Shown piece after piece: positions 1 to 8,357 of a stretch of 35,675 nt of DNA. The notes beneath the pieces were generated by a model. That model did not search any database, was not told the DNA's origin, and saw nothing but the letters and a program-made list of their open reading frames with translations. This DNA comes from Vibrio fluminensis (GTDB lineage: Bacteria; Pseudomonadota; Gammaproteobacteria; Enterobacterales; Vibrionaceae). The position numbers and the translations under genes are program-made. Numbering within the stretch: the stretch's first letter is position 1; each line of letters opens with the position of its first letter. Where the stretch lies: positions 1 to 35,675 of the forward strand of contig NZ_JADILO010000038.1 in the NCBI RefSeq assembly GCF_015278125.1, read 5' to 3'.

Positions 1-86
1 TTGCTTCTGTATGCCTATGTAATGAATGGAAGCTTCTGCGCACGGTATAACAAAAAATATCGCGATCGCGACCTACGGTCGCTTCC

Positions 87-118
87 AAAAAAGAACCCCG
101 CTTGAAAAAGCGGGGTTC
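87..118 (-). terminator. Rho-independent terminator after mshA
   Basis: An 11-bp perfect stem (93-103 with 108-118, loop GAAA) is followed on the minus strand by six U residues (plus-strand A run 87-92). It lies about 50 bases after the mshA stop codon, so it should end the pilin transcript. This is seen directly; termination is inferred. Confidence 0.85.
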
Positions 119-130
119 GTCATCAATCTG

Positions 131-154
131 AGGCCAGCTAAGCTGGCCTTTTTA
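131..154 (+). terminator. Plus-strand hairpin plus T-run facing mshA
   Basis: The stem AGGCCAG (131-137) / CTGGCCT (143-149) is followed on the plus strand by TTTTT (149-153). Its polarity is opposite to the terminator at 87-118, so the two hairpins together would stop transcription in either direction. No plus-strand gene is visible between the window start and this site, so any transcript it stops must start further left or be antisense to mshA. On the minus strand this hairpin has no U tract. Confidence 0.55.
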
Positions 155-165
155 TTACAATCAGA

Positions 166-612
166 TTATGCACCACATTCAGTAACAACTGCTGTTGTAG
201 CCACCGCACCAGATGTAGCTTGAGTGTATTTCACACAGCTACTGTCGTAACCTTTTAGGCCGTAAGAAATAAACTTGGTACCAGTAGCTGAAGATGCTTT
301 AACATCCCAGTCACTATCTAAACCAACAACAGCTTCACCGATACCATCAGCCGCCGCTGTAGGGTATCCGTAAGAAGTTTTGATACCTTCTTCGGTCTCT
401 GCAGAATCTTTAGACTCTTCACCTTCCAAAGCTGACTTTCCGTACACAAGGCCTGCCGCGCCATCGATCGCGCCTTTTAGGCCTTGAAGTGATGCTTCAC
501 GCGCATCATCTTGAAGGTTGAGGAAACGTGGCGCTGCCGTCACTGCAAGAATACCGAGAATAACAATTACCACCACTAGTTCGATTAGGGTGAAACCGCC
601 TTGTCTTTTCAT
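166..612 (-). CDS. mshA: MshA, major MSHA pilin (type IVa prepilin)
   Basis: Major subunit of the mannose-sensitive haemagglutinin pilus, which Vibrio uses for surface attachment and biofilm initiation. The start is the ATG at 612, giving MKRQGG before the prepilin peptidase site G6/F7. The reading frame extends 15 bases further to a TTG, but GAGAG lies 8 bases before this ATG. The mature protein begins FTLIE with the conserved Glu5, followed by a hydrophobic helix of about 20 residues. Two cysteines (about 126 and 146 of 148) would form the C-terminal disulfide loop of type IV pilins. At 148 residues it is a short MshA. It follows mshB by 36 bases and ends at a terminator. The identification rests on position behind mshB and the pilin motif; MshA bodies vary strongly between strains. 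Confidence 0.88.
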   Translation of the reverse strand: MKRQGGFTLIELVVVIVILGILAVTAAPRFLNLQDDAREASLQGLKGAIDGAAGLVYGKSALEGEESKDSAETEEGIKTSYGYPTAAADGIGEAVVGLDSDWDVKASSATGTKFISYGLKGYDSSCVKYTQATSGAVATTAVVTECGA

Positions 613-648
613 AGTAAAATCTCTCAATTTTGTTAATTTTTCGCAGTG

Positions 649-1224
649 TTACTGCAGAGTTACGGTCACACGACCAGTTTTTGTTTCATACTCAAACTTA
701 TGTTCGGTGCCACCTTCCAGTTGCACGTAAACACATGATTCGCTATCAGTGAAAGCTTGAGCTGAGTATTTGACGTTCGAGTTGTCTTTCGAATTAGTTA
801 CAGTATCAACCTTTGGTGGATTCTGAAGCAAGTTCTCCATCAAATTAATACAGGCAATATCTGTTAACTGAGTCGGAAACTTACCATTATTCGGTACGAC
901 ATCCAGTGGATAGCCATCGCGAAAGCCTGTTGAAGTGCCATCTGCCTCTTTGGCGCGCGTTAGCCAAAATTCAACACCATCGTAATTGACGTAGTTGCGT
1001 GTTTCACCATTATCAACTTTCGAAGGACGAGCTTCAGCCTCCCATTGTGCTCTGGCTGAGAGAACTCCGGTTGCAAAACCACCGGCAACCCCTTCGATAC
1101 TGGCTTTTTTAGCTTCATCAGTCACATCTAAAAAGCGAGGTAAAGCAGCCACCGCCAGTAAACCAACGACCACAATTACGATAACAAGCTCAACTAACGA
1201 GAAACCAGTTTGTTTATTGTTCAT
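649..1224 (-). CDS. mshB: MshB, minor MSHA prepilin
   Basis: A minor type IV prepilin of the MSHA pilus, thought to help start or modify the fibre. The ATG at 1224 gives MNNKQTG and cleavage before F8 (FSLVEL, Glu5 conserved), then a hydrophobic N-terminal helix. An upstream in-frame GTG at 1239 is rejected because the ATG has a GAGTGAG ribosome site and gives the usual short leader. The encoded protein is 191 residues. Cysteines in the second half (around 'IACINL' and 'SESCVYV') could form a disulfide. It is the first gene of the structural part of the locus: a 76-bp gap separates it from mshF, whereas the genes upstream are nearly contiguous. It differs clearly from MshA outside the N-terminal helix. 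Confidence 0.87.
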   Translation of the reverse strand: MNNKQTGFSLVELVIVIVVVGLLAVAALPRFLDVTDEAKKASIEGVAGGFATGVLSARAQWEAEARPSKVDNGETRNYVNYDGVEFWLTRAKEADGTSTGFRDGYPLDVVPNNGKFPTQLTDIACINLMENLLQNPPKVDTVTNSKDNSNVKYSAQAFTDSESCVYVQLEGGTEHKFEYETKTGRVTVTLQ

Positions 1225-1254
1225 AGCGCTCACTCTCACTCTTTTGTGCTAATT

Positions 1255-1296
1255 ATTATACGCTTATCAAACCATTTTACTATGTAAGCGCGTCAA
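1255..1296 (-). promoter_or_regulatory. Possible promoter of the pilin genes mshB-mshA
   Basis: On the minus strand a perfect -10 hexamer TATAAT (1255-1260) lies 31 bases before the mshB start codon. A TTGACG hexamer (1291-1296) lies 30 bases upstream, too far for an ordinary sigma-70 -35 element. The inverted repeat CGCTTA/TAAGCG (1261-1266 with 1285-1290) lies between them. Work in V. cholerae reported separate promoters for the secretory and structural MSHA genes, which fits. The exact promoter is uncertain. Confidence 0.4.
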
Positions 1297-1300
1297 ATTT

Positions 1301-1762
1301 TTATTCTGCCGTAAAAATGGCATCAACGTTGAATTTATCACCTATTAAATCGATAGTGATCGCACCAGAATCTTCAAAATAGTACTTACATTGAAAATTT
1401 GATGATGTTGAATTTTCTTCCATTTTTTTGGGTAAATTACCTAAAACTTGTCGTTCTTCGTAAAGTATCGCCAACCAATAGTTACAATCTAAATTATTGC
1501 TCGCATTGACCGGTTTCACCCATCCTTTTGCAGAATAATGTATGACGTTTTGACCAATCACTAATTGCTGCGGCTGTTTTGCCAATAACCATTGCTGCTT
1601 ATAGAAATTAGCGCGCTCCAAAATACGCTTGCTCGCCACTTCTAATGCAGTACCACTCGCCTCACGCTCAATCTTGTGCCAAGACATGAGTAGTGCCAGC
1701 AAGATAACCATGGCCGTTATCGCCCACACAGCAAAACGTGGACGAATTATTTGTTTTGGCAT
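1301..1762 (-). CDS. mshF: MshF, MSHA biogenesis protein
   Basis: A small inner-membrane protein of the MSHA locus with no established biochemical activity. One hydrophobic segment at about residues 10-27 is followed by a soluble domain that would face the periplasm. A Trp/Tyr/Cys-containing C-terminal half ends at residue 153. The start codon is one base after the mshG stop, so the two genes are translationally linked. It lacks a prepilin peptidase motif, so it is not a pilin. The name is assigned from position between mshG and mshB. Confidence 0.75.
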   Translation of the reverse strand: MPKQIIRPRFAVWAITAMVILLALLMSWHKIEREASGTALEVASKRILERANFYKQQWLLAKQPQQLVIGQNVIHYSAKGWVKPVNASNNLDCNYWLAILYEERQVLGNLPKKMEENSTSSNFQCKYYFEDSGAITIDLIGDKFNVDAIFTAE

Positions 1763-1763
1763 A

Positions 1764-2984
1764 TTAACCTTTGATTGCGTCTAGCATGCCCCACATAGGC
1801 AAGAAAATACCAAGAGCTAAGATCAATACCATACCGGCAACCACGACGAGCAAAAACGGCTCAATACGGGCAGTCAGAGTCTTCAAGTCGTAGTCCACTT
1901 CACGATCGTAAAAATCGGCCACCTCAATCAAAAGTTCATCGATACGACCCGTTTCTTCACCTACCGCGATCATTTGAATAACGAGCGGCGTAAAAACACC
2001 ACTGGCTATCGCCGTATTAGAAATTGAACTGCCGGCTTCAATGGCCGCTTTCATTTCTAACAAACGATTTTCTAGAAAACGATTATCAAGCGCTTCAGCA
2101 GAGAGAGATAATGATTGGTTAAGCGGCACACCCGCTTTAAGCATCAAGGAAAAAGTACGGGAAAAACGTCCCAGTTGAGCGCGGTTTATCACACTGCCGA
2201 AAACCGGCATTCTCAAACGAAACTTATCCCACTTTTCCCGTCCATTCGCGGTGTTAACCCAAGCGCGAAACGCAAATAGCAAACCGACGATTGCCGCCAG
2301 CATCGCCGGCCAATAATTGACAAAAAAGTTAGAGGTTCCGATTAAGATCCGAGTCGGCAGAGGAAGATCGACACCAAAGCGTTCAAACATGGTTGAAAAC
2401 TGAGGGATGACTTTTACGTTCAGTACGAACATAGCCAAAGTAATGAATATGATCACAAACGTCGGGTAACGCATTGCGGTTTTAATCCGTTTTCGTGTCT
2501 CAAGCTCTTGTTCGTAATAGTTTGCGAGTTGCAATAGTGCCTCGTCCAACCTACCGGTATTTTCACCAACACTCAGCATAGAAACGAACAGTGAACTAAA
2601 CACTTTTGGATGCAGTTGCATCGCACTCGACAGACTACGACCATTGGTTAGCTCATTGGTCACATCCTCAAGCGCTTCTTTCAGTTGCTTGTTTTCACAG
2701 TTCTGCGTCAATCCCCGCATCGCACGCAACAAAGGAACTCCAGCCTTTGTTAAGCTGTACATTTGTCGACAAAAAATCACCAGCACTTCAAGGGGAATCT
2801 CCGGAGTAAAAAGTGCCGCAAAGTCGATATTTAGACTGCTGCCCTTCTTACCTTGCTTGATTTCCGTTGGAATGACACCCTTAGCAATTAAGGCTTCAGT
2901 CGCAAGCTCCACTGTTACTGCTTCAACTTGCCCTGAAACTTTGCTGCCATCTAAATTACGTCCCTGATAGTGAAATACTGACAT
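1764..2984 (-). CDS. mshG: MshG, inner-membrane platform protein (GspF/PilC family)
   Basis: Platform protein of the MSHA pilus machine; it sits in the inner membrane and couples the assembly ATPase to pilin insertion. Two T2SSF domains are visible as an internal duplication: CRQMYSLTKAGVPL near residue 72 matches SRTFSLMLKAGVPL near residue 275, and SVGENTGRLDEAL near 138 matches AVGEETGRIDELL later. Membrane segments are at about 174-194, 221-241 and 374-396. The length of 406 residues is normal. It starts 8 bases after the mshE stop and is followed one base later by mshF. Confidence 0.93.
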   Translation of the reverse strand: MSVFHYQGRNLDGSKVSGQVEAVTVELATEALIAKGVIPTEIKQGKKGSSLNIDFAALFTPEIPLEVLVIFCRQMYSLTKAGVPLLRAMRGLTQNCENKQLKEALEDVTNELTNGRSLSSAMQLHPKVFSSLFVSMLSVGENTGRLDEALLQLANYYEQELETRKRIKTAMRYPTFVIIFITLAMFVLNVKVIPQFSTMFERFGVDLPLPTRILIGTSNFFVNYWPAMLAAIVGLLFAFRAWVNTANGREKWDKFRLRMPVFGSVINRAQLGRFSRTFSLMLKAGVPLNQSLSLSAEALDNRFLENRLLEMKAAIEAGSSISNTAIASGVFTPLVIQMIAVGEETGRIDELLIEVADFYDREVDYDLKTLTARIEPFLLVVVAGMVLILALGIFLPMWGMLDAIKG

Positions 2985-2992
2985 GCCACTTC

Positions 2993-4717
2993 CTACAAGT
3001 AGATCGCTTGAACACTACCGGAGGTATCACCCTCACCTAATGTCATCACTTCTTCAAAGCTAACAATGCTTTGTAACGCCAATTCCATTGCAGATGCTAA
3101 TAACGGTTTGTAGTTGGTAGAACTTCGCGCAACTTGAGCAAAACCTACCGCATCGTTGGCACGCAATGCATCCATCATCGCCTGATCTAACTCAAGGAGT
3201 TCAAACACACCAATTCGTCCACGATAGCCCGTTAGGTTACAGTTTTGACAACCTCTGCCTTTGACGAAGCTGGCACCAACTTGATTAGGAAAACGCTGAC
3301 TTAGCCATTGACGCTGTCCATCTTCCAACTGAGTTTCTGTCTTACAATCTGGGCATACCTTACGCACTAAGCGCTGTGCCACCACGGCGCGAACCGCACT
3401 AGCCACTAGATATCCCGGCGCCCCCATATCCATCATACGTAATGCACTATCAACCGCATCATTGGTATGTAATGTACTCAGTACTAAGTGACCAGTTAGC
3501 GCCGCTCGTAAACCAATTTCAACCGTCTCTTGGTCTCGCATCTCACCGACCAGAATGATATCTGGATCTTGACGCAAAAAGGTTCGCAAGATAGTCGAGA
3601 AATCTAGGTTTATCTTAGAGTTAACTTGAACTTGGTTAACGCGAGGCAAGCGATATTCCACAGGGTCTTCGGCGGTGATAATTTTCTTACTTGGCTGATT
3701 TAATTCACTCAGCGCACCATACAGTGTGGTGGTTTTACCAGAACCGGTTGGGCCTGTTACCAAAATCATGCCATGTGGTCGACGCAATTGGCTGCGTAAA
3801 CGCGCCAACAAATCAGCGGGTAAACCTGACTCTTCGAGCTTTCTTACTCCAGAAGACTGGTTTAGTAAACGCATGACCACCGACTCGCCGTATTGCACTG
3901 GCATGGTCGACATACGAATATCAACTGACTGACCTTTCGCTTTAATATTAAAACGGCCATCTTGAGGCAGACGTTTCTCAGAAATATCAAGATTCGCCAT
4001 CAATTTAAGGCGCAGCACTAATGCAGAAGCAATATTGACCTCATTGAGCAAGGTTTCATGCAAAATACCATCGATACGTTGGCGTAAGCGAAGTACATTC
4101 GCGTCAGGTTCAATGTGAATATCTGACGCTCCGACTTGAATGGCATCTTCAAACAAAGAGTTAATCAGTTTTACTACCGTAACCTCGTCACTGTCTTCCC
4201 CTTCGATGCTAAAGTCGAAAGCTTCAGTGACCTGATGTTCAGCTTGTAGCTGCTCAGCAAAGGATGCGATTTCTTTGGTTCGTCGATAATAACGATCGAA
4301 ACCATCGACTAACTGCTGTTCTGGGGCAATAACAAACTCGATTGCGTATTGTGGCAGCTGCGAAAGTAACGACTCTTGAGCAAAGAGATCCGCAGGATCA
4401 CTCATTGCTACACGTAATGAATCATGATGACGAGCAATAACCAGAGCACGTAAACGACGAGCATGAACCTCAGGAAGCAATTGAACCGCATCAATATCAA
4501 CATTCATGCGGCTAAGATCAATCAAGGGGATATCAAGTTGCTGAGATAAAAAGCTCAGCATTTGCTTCTCGGTTAAGAACCCAAGATCGATCAGGGTCGC
4601 CCCAAGTTTACGCCCAGAAGCTTTCTGCTCTGCAAGGGCCAACTCCACTTGTTGCTCAGTGACAATCCCTTCCTCAACAAGCAAATCACCAAGACGTTTT
4701 CTTAACTTAACTTGCAC
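2993..4717 (-). CDS. mshE: MshE, c-di-GMP-binding pilus assembly ATPase (GspE/PilB family)
   Basis: Hexameric ATPase that drives MSHA pilus extension. The N-terminus carries two tandem copies of the MshEN motif that binds cyclic di-GMP: residues 8-31 (starts RLGDLLVEEG) and 37-60 (starts KLGATLIDLG). The C-terminal motor has Walker A GPTGSGKT (322-329), an aspartate box after IITAEDP, Walker B IILVGEMRD (387-395), a histidine box and a zinc-binding tetracysteine (C455, C458, C490, C493). The start is a GTG at 4717 that overlaps the end of mshN by 11 bases, with GGAG seven bases upstream. The length of 574 residues is typical. In V. cholerae direct c-di-GMP binding by MshE controls pilus extension; the intact motifs here predict the same. 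Confidence 0.95.
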   Translation of the reverse strand: MQVKLRKRLGDLLVEEGIVTEQQVELALAEQKASGRKLGATLIDLGFLTEKQMLSFLSQQLDIPLIDLSRMNVDIDAVQLLPEVHARRLRALVIARHHDSLRVAMSDPADLFAQESLLSQLPQYAIEFVIAPEQQLVDGFDRYYRRTKEIASFAEQLQAEHQVTEAFDFSIEGEDSDEVTVVKLINSLFEDAIQVGASDIHIEPDANVLRLRQRIDGILHETLLNEVNIASALVLRLKLMANLDISEKRLPQDGRFNIKAKGQSVDIRMSTMPVQYGESVVMRLLNQSSGVRKLEESGLPADLLARLRSQLRRPHGMILVTGPTGSGKTTTLYGALSELNQPSKKIITAEDPVEYRLPRVNQVQVNSKINLDFSTILRTFLRQDPDIILVGEMRDQETVEIGLRAALTGHLVLSTLHTNDAVDSALRMMDMGAPGYLVASAVRAVVAQRLVRKVCPDCKTETQLEDGQRQWLSQRFPNQVGASFVKGRGCQNCNLTGYRGRIGVFELLELDQAMMDALRANDAVGFAQVARSSTNYKPLLASAMELALQSIVSFEEVMTLGEGDTSGSVQAIYL

Positions 4718-5852
4718 TTGGCTGCTCCTCTAACTGCTCTATCAAGGCTAAACGATCACGTATAAATTGCTGAGATTGACTAGAAATACCCACTTTATTA
4801 AGTGCTTGATGATAGGCGCTCTTCGCTTGTTCCAATTCGAAAGCTCGTTCTTGCTGTATGGCCAACCCTAGCCACCAGCGTCCATTCTCTGGTTCCAACT
4901 CCACCAGCTGTTGGTAGCTTTCTAACGCGAGTTCATCTTGTGCGCTTTTCTGCGCCAGAGCGGCACGCAAAGAGAGATATTCACTACTTGGGTTACGTGG
5001 CAAGTATGCTAATGGAGTAAGCGCAGCGCTAGCTTGCTTCTCTTTAAGTAACAATTTAGCTAATGCAAGACGAAGACTTTGATCCTCATTATCGATTGAA
5101 ATGCCTTTTTGCAGCAATTCGACTGACTTGCGTACTTCTGCTTTGCCGTAATAAAGTGCCGCCAGTGTTTGACGAACCTTACTATCACGCGGTGTGTAAC
5201 GCAGTGCATCCTGATAGTGACTAATCGCACCAGCAAGATCATTGGCATCAAGTGCTTTTCTTGCTCGAGTTTGAGCTTTTTCTGCTAACTGCGTTGGTGT
5301 CAACTCTACTTGTTCAACAACCACTTCTCCTTCCACGGCACTTGGCAGTAACGAGCTTTCGGGAACACCTTCGCCTGCGCTCGAAGATTGAGCTTGCGCG
5401 ACCAATATCGGTGTCGATATTGCGTCCTGTTCCTTCACATTCTGCAATGGCGCTTCAATAACTTGGTTTTGTGTAATCGGTGTTTCTACACTGTCAGCAG
5501 CCTGCGCAACAGGCGTTACCAGTTGTTCAGTAGCGCTCTGGACAACAACTGGCGCGTCATAAATTGACTGACTTGCTTGAACAATTTTGCTGGTTGGCGA
5601 AATCACGGTTGGCTCTAATGCCATTTCAGGTTGAACCTTGAGTGCAGATGCTTGGGCAATGGACTCTCTCTCAACTTGAGGCTGCAAAGAAACCGCCCAA
5701 CCGCCTACGGCTAAACTCAAACTAAACCCACCAATCAGCCAAGGCAGTGCATTGCTGCGCTTGATGACTTGCACTTGGGCTTTCTCGATCTCAACTTTTG
5801 ATACAGTCTGCGACTTTGATAATTCAGACAGCGCGTTATTAATCGCACTCAT
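4707..5852 (-). CDS. mshN: MshN, TPR protein of MSHA biogenesis
   Basis: A bitopic inner-membrane protein with a periplasmic tetratricopeptide region; its exact role in MSHA assembly is not well defined. A cytoplasmic N-terminus of about 35 residues precedes one membrane segment (about 37-55). Then comes a low-complexity linker rich in Val, Gln, Ala and Glu (about 60-185), then TPR-like helices with YxxAL and ALxxxL patterns to residue 381. The N-terminal MSAINNALSELSK resembles the start of other pilus/secretion proteins that interact with an ExeA-type ATPase. It follows mshM by three bases and overlaps mshE. Confidence 0.85.
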   Translation of the reverse strand: MSAINNALSELSKSQTVSKVEIEKAQVQVIKRSNALPWLIGGFSLSLAVGGWAVSLQPQVERESIAQASALKVQPEMALEPTVISPTSKIVQASQSIYDAPVVVQSATEQLVTPVAQAADSVETPITQNQVIEAPLQNVKEQDAISTPILVAQAQSSSAGEGVPESSLLPSAVEGEVVVEQVELTPTQLAEKAQTRARKALDANDLAGAISHYQDALRYTPRDSKVRQTLAALYYGKAEVRKSVELLQKGISIDNEDQSLRLALAKLLLKEKQASAALTPLAYLPRNPSSEYLSLRAALAQKSAQDELALESYQQLVELEPENGRWWLGLAIQQERAFELEQAKSAYHQALNKVGISSQSQQFIRDRLALIEQLEEQPSAS

Positions 5853-5855
5853 GTG

Positions 5856-6695
5856 TTAACTCCAACCCCATAGCACTGGGCTTTTATATTTAGGTTTGCA
5901 AACATCAAACGTGTCATGCATAGCTGCGTACAGGTGATGGTTAGCAATTTTAGCCAGTTGCTGGCTACTAGCTAAAACTAAACTCTTATGACAAATTTGA
6001 TTGATCAGTCGTGGAATCCCATGACTAGATCGCCAAATTGCTTTTTTTTGCGACAGAGTGAAAATCTCACCACTGGCACCCGCTTTGGTGGTGCGGTTGC
6101 CGATATATGCCACGGTTTCAGCCAAAGAAAGGGCTCTCAGTTGCGCATTAAACGTGATTCGCTGACGAAACTGACGCAGATGATGTTGCTGTAGACGTTC
6201 ATCTAATTCTGGCTGTCCAAACAACACAATTTGCATTAGCTTACGTTGCTCGGTTTCTAAGTTGCCAAACAGACGTAATACCTCTAGCGCTTCATCACTC
6301 AGAGCCTGAGCTTCATCGACCAAAACCACAACTTGCTTGCCTTGCTTGGTCAGTTCAATCAGCCTTTGCTGAATTTGATCAACAATCTTGCTATTGCTTG
6401 CGACATCGAGACCAAGTTCAGTAGCCACAGATTGCCTTAACTCAACTCCGGACAAAGCAGGATTGGGTAAATAGACCAATTGAACGTGAGATTCAAAGTG
6501 GTTCACCAACATCCGGCATACCATGGTTTTACCAGTGCCCACCTCACCCGTCACTTTGATCACCCCTTCCCCCATCGAAAGTGCAGAGTTGACCATTTGT
6601 ATTGCTTCGTAGTGAGGCTCTAAACCCAAAAACAGTTCAGTATTTGGCGTGAGATGAAATGGCAATTGGTTAAAGCCAAAATGCTCTAAATACAT
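5856..6695 (-). CDS. mshM: MshM, ExeA-like AAA ATPase
   Basis: A cytoplasmic/peripheral AAA+ ATPase related to ExeA of type II secretion. The family is thought to help the secretin assemble in or pass the peptidoglycan. The protein starts MYLEHFGFNQLPFHLTP, typical of ExeA/GspA. It has Walker A GEVGTGKT (50-57) and Walker B VVVLVDEAQ (122-130), with sensor-type residues near LFGNLETEQRK. It has no clear membrane segment, unlike ExeA, which carries a periplasmic peptidoglycan domain. The length is 279 residues. It lies six bases after mshL and three before mshN. Confidence 0.88.
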   Translation of the reverse strand: MYLEHFGFNQLPFHLTPNTELFLGLEPHYEAIQMVNSALSMGEGVIKVTGEVGTGKTMVCRMLVNHFESHVQLVYLPNPALSGVELRQSVATELGLDVASNSKIVDQIQQRLIELTKQGKQVVVLVDEAQALSDEALEVLRLFGNLETEQRKLMQIVLFGQPELDERLQQHHLRQFRQRITFNAQLRALSLAETVAYIGNRTTKAGASGEIFTLSQKKAIWRSSHGIPRLINQICHKSLVLASSQQLAKIANHHLYAAMHDTFDVCKPKYKSPVLWGWS

Positions 6696-6701
6696 AGCGT
6701 A

Positions 6702-8342
6702 TTACTGTGACTGTTCAGGGAACCACTCTTGCAGTAGATCACGAGAACGCTCTAGCTCTTTCTGCCAAGTATTCACTCCAACTACAGTTGGTTTTAGTAG
6801 AATAACGAGTTCTGTTTTTTGCTGTAATTTGGTTTTGTTTCTAAATAGATGTCCTAACCCAGGAACGTCCCCAAGAAAAGGAACTTTAGAAACTTGGTCG
6901 ATAGTGTTGGACTTCATTAAGCCCCCGATCACCACGACGTCGCCATCTTGTGCGCGAATAACGGAGTCCGATTCGCGGATCGAACTACTCGCAAGCGGCA
7001 AAGTGATCGTATTGCCACCAAAACCAATTTCTTTGATCTGTTCATCAACTTCAATTACCGCGGGATGCACATGCAGCAGCACGTTACCTTGGTCATCAAT
7101 TTGCGGTGTTACATCCAAAGAAATACCAGAGAAGAATGGCGTTAGTTCAACTTCAGGCGAAGGTTCAGAATTGTCGCCGGATCCCACTACACTCGACAGA
7201 TCAGTAACGAAGTATTCATCAGTACCAACTTTAATCACTGCTTTTTGATTATTGGCGGCGGTCACACGTGGGCTAGATAGCACATTCAAGTCACCTTGTG
7301 TTGCCATAAAGCTAATCACCGCATCAAAACTGCCACCAGAGACAACTAAATTTGTTTGACCACCAAGTAATGTCCCTATCGTATCCAAGCCCGGTAGAAC
7401 CGAGGCGATAGGGTTGCCGTTACTATCTCGGTTGATTGAGCCTTGACCAATCGTGAAATCGTTACCATTCGAACTGAACGCCTTACTCCAGTTAATACCT
7501 TGCTGATAACCGTCACTCAACGTCACTTCAAGAATCTTGGCTTCTAAAATGACTTGGCGATGCATACGTTGCTGAGATACACCTAAGAATTCACGAACTT
7601 GACGAATTTCATCGGGATAAGCACGAATCGTAATAACGCTAGCTTGTGGGGTCACAACAACCGACTGCCCTTTACCACTTCCAATAAGTTGAGCCACTGC
7701 CGTTTGCAGCTGAGGCCAAAAATCACTCTCATTAGTCGTTTCTATTTCAGTACCACCACTAGCGGAGGTTGAAGATGAACTAGAAGATGAATCTGAATCT
7801 GAGTCACTAGAAGAACCACTATCCGTATTGGTGATCGTACCGGTAGTAATCGACGTTAATGAACGCCCAGTTCGTTTAAACTGTAAGTAATCGACTGGAA
7901 TCGTAACCGTACGTAGGCCAGCTGGATAAACTTGGATAACTTTGCCCACTATCTGAACATCGTAGCCATACATATCACTGACAACAGAGAGTACTTCATC
8001 TAGTGTTACGTCCGTTAAATTAACGGTAATCTTGCCCGTCACCGCAGGATGAATCGCAGCACTGTATTCTGTCCCTTTAACTAGACTTGCAAAAAACGAG
8101 CGTGCATCTACACCACTCGCTTTGATACGAAAACGCTTAACCGTAGTATTTGGCTCAGTTGCCATTCCATCAAGATCTGGCATCAAATCAGCTTCTACCG
8201 ATGCAGGTAACTGCTGCAAAGCGCGGCTATTTGATTCATTAATTGCCTCATTAAGTGCATTCTTTGCTTCTACAGGATCTCGGTGCCCCATTGAGCAACC
8301 AGCCAAAGAAACAATAGAGAGAGCTAAAACAAGTTTACGCAT
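6702..8342 (-). CDS. mshL: MshL, MSHA secretin (outer-membrane lipoprotein)
   Basis: Forms the outer-membrane channel through which the MSHA pilus leaves the cell. The signal peptide ends in the lipobox LAGC, with lipidated Cys16. An STN/N0-type domain is at about 65-140. An N1-like domain is interrupted by a Ser/Asp-rich low-complexity insert (about 173-196). The secretin core covers about 255-535 and includes VIRAQDGDVVVIGGLM and the final VPFLGDVPGLGHLFR signature typical of the GspD/PilQ family. The length is 546 residues. The Ser/Asp tract probably varies in length between strains. It follows mshK by 15 bases. Confidence 0.93.
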   Translation of the reverse strand: MRKLVLALSIVSLAGCSMGHRDPVEAKNALNEAINESNSRALQQLPASVEADLMPDLDGMATEPNTTVKRFRIKASGVDARSFFASLVKGTEYSAAIHPAVTGKITVNLTDVTLDEVLSVVSDMYGYDVQIVGKVIQVYPAGLRTVTIPVDYLQFKRTGRSLTSITTGTITNTDSGSSSDSDSDSSSSSSSTSASGGTEIETTNESDFWPQLQTAVAQLIGSGKGQSVVVTPQASVITIRAYPDEIRQVREFLGVSQQRMHRQVILEAKILEVTLSDGYQQGINWSKAFSSNGNDFTIGQGSINRDSNGNPIASVLPGLDTIGTLLGGQTNLVVSGGSFDAVISFMATQGDLNVLSSPRVTAANNQKAVIKVGTDEYFVTDLSSVVGSGDNSEPSPEVELTPFFSGISLDVTPQIDDQGNVLLHVHPAVIEVDEQIKEIGFGGNTITLPLASSSIRESDSVIRAQDGDVVVIGGLMKSNTIDQVSKVPFLGDVPGLGHLFRNKTKLQQKTELVILLKPTVVGVNTWQKELERSRDLLQEWFPEQSQ

Positions 8343-8357
8343 ACGATTCCAACAACC

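Noticed and set aside
26..223. A 65-residue plus-strand frame at the window start
   Set aside because: It runs through two terminator hairpins and into the antisense of mshA; no ribosome site or family match.
1255..1296. A standard sigma-70 promoter TTGACG/TATAAT before mshB
   Set aside because: The spacing is 30 bases, so the two hexamers cannot form one ordinary promoter; only the -10 is kept as a possible element.
6829..7248. A 139-residue plus-strand frame inside mshL
   Set aside because: It is fully antisense to the conserved secretin core and has no independent support.
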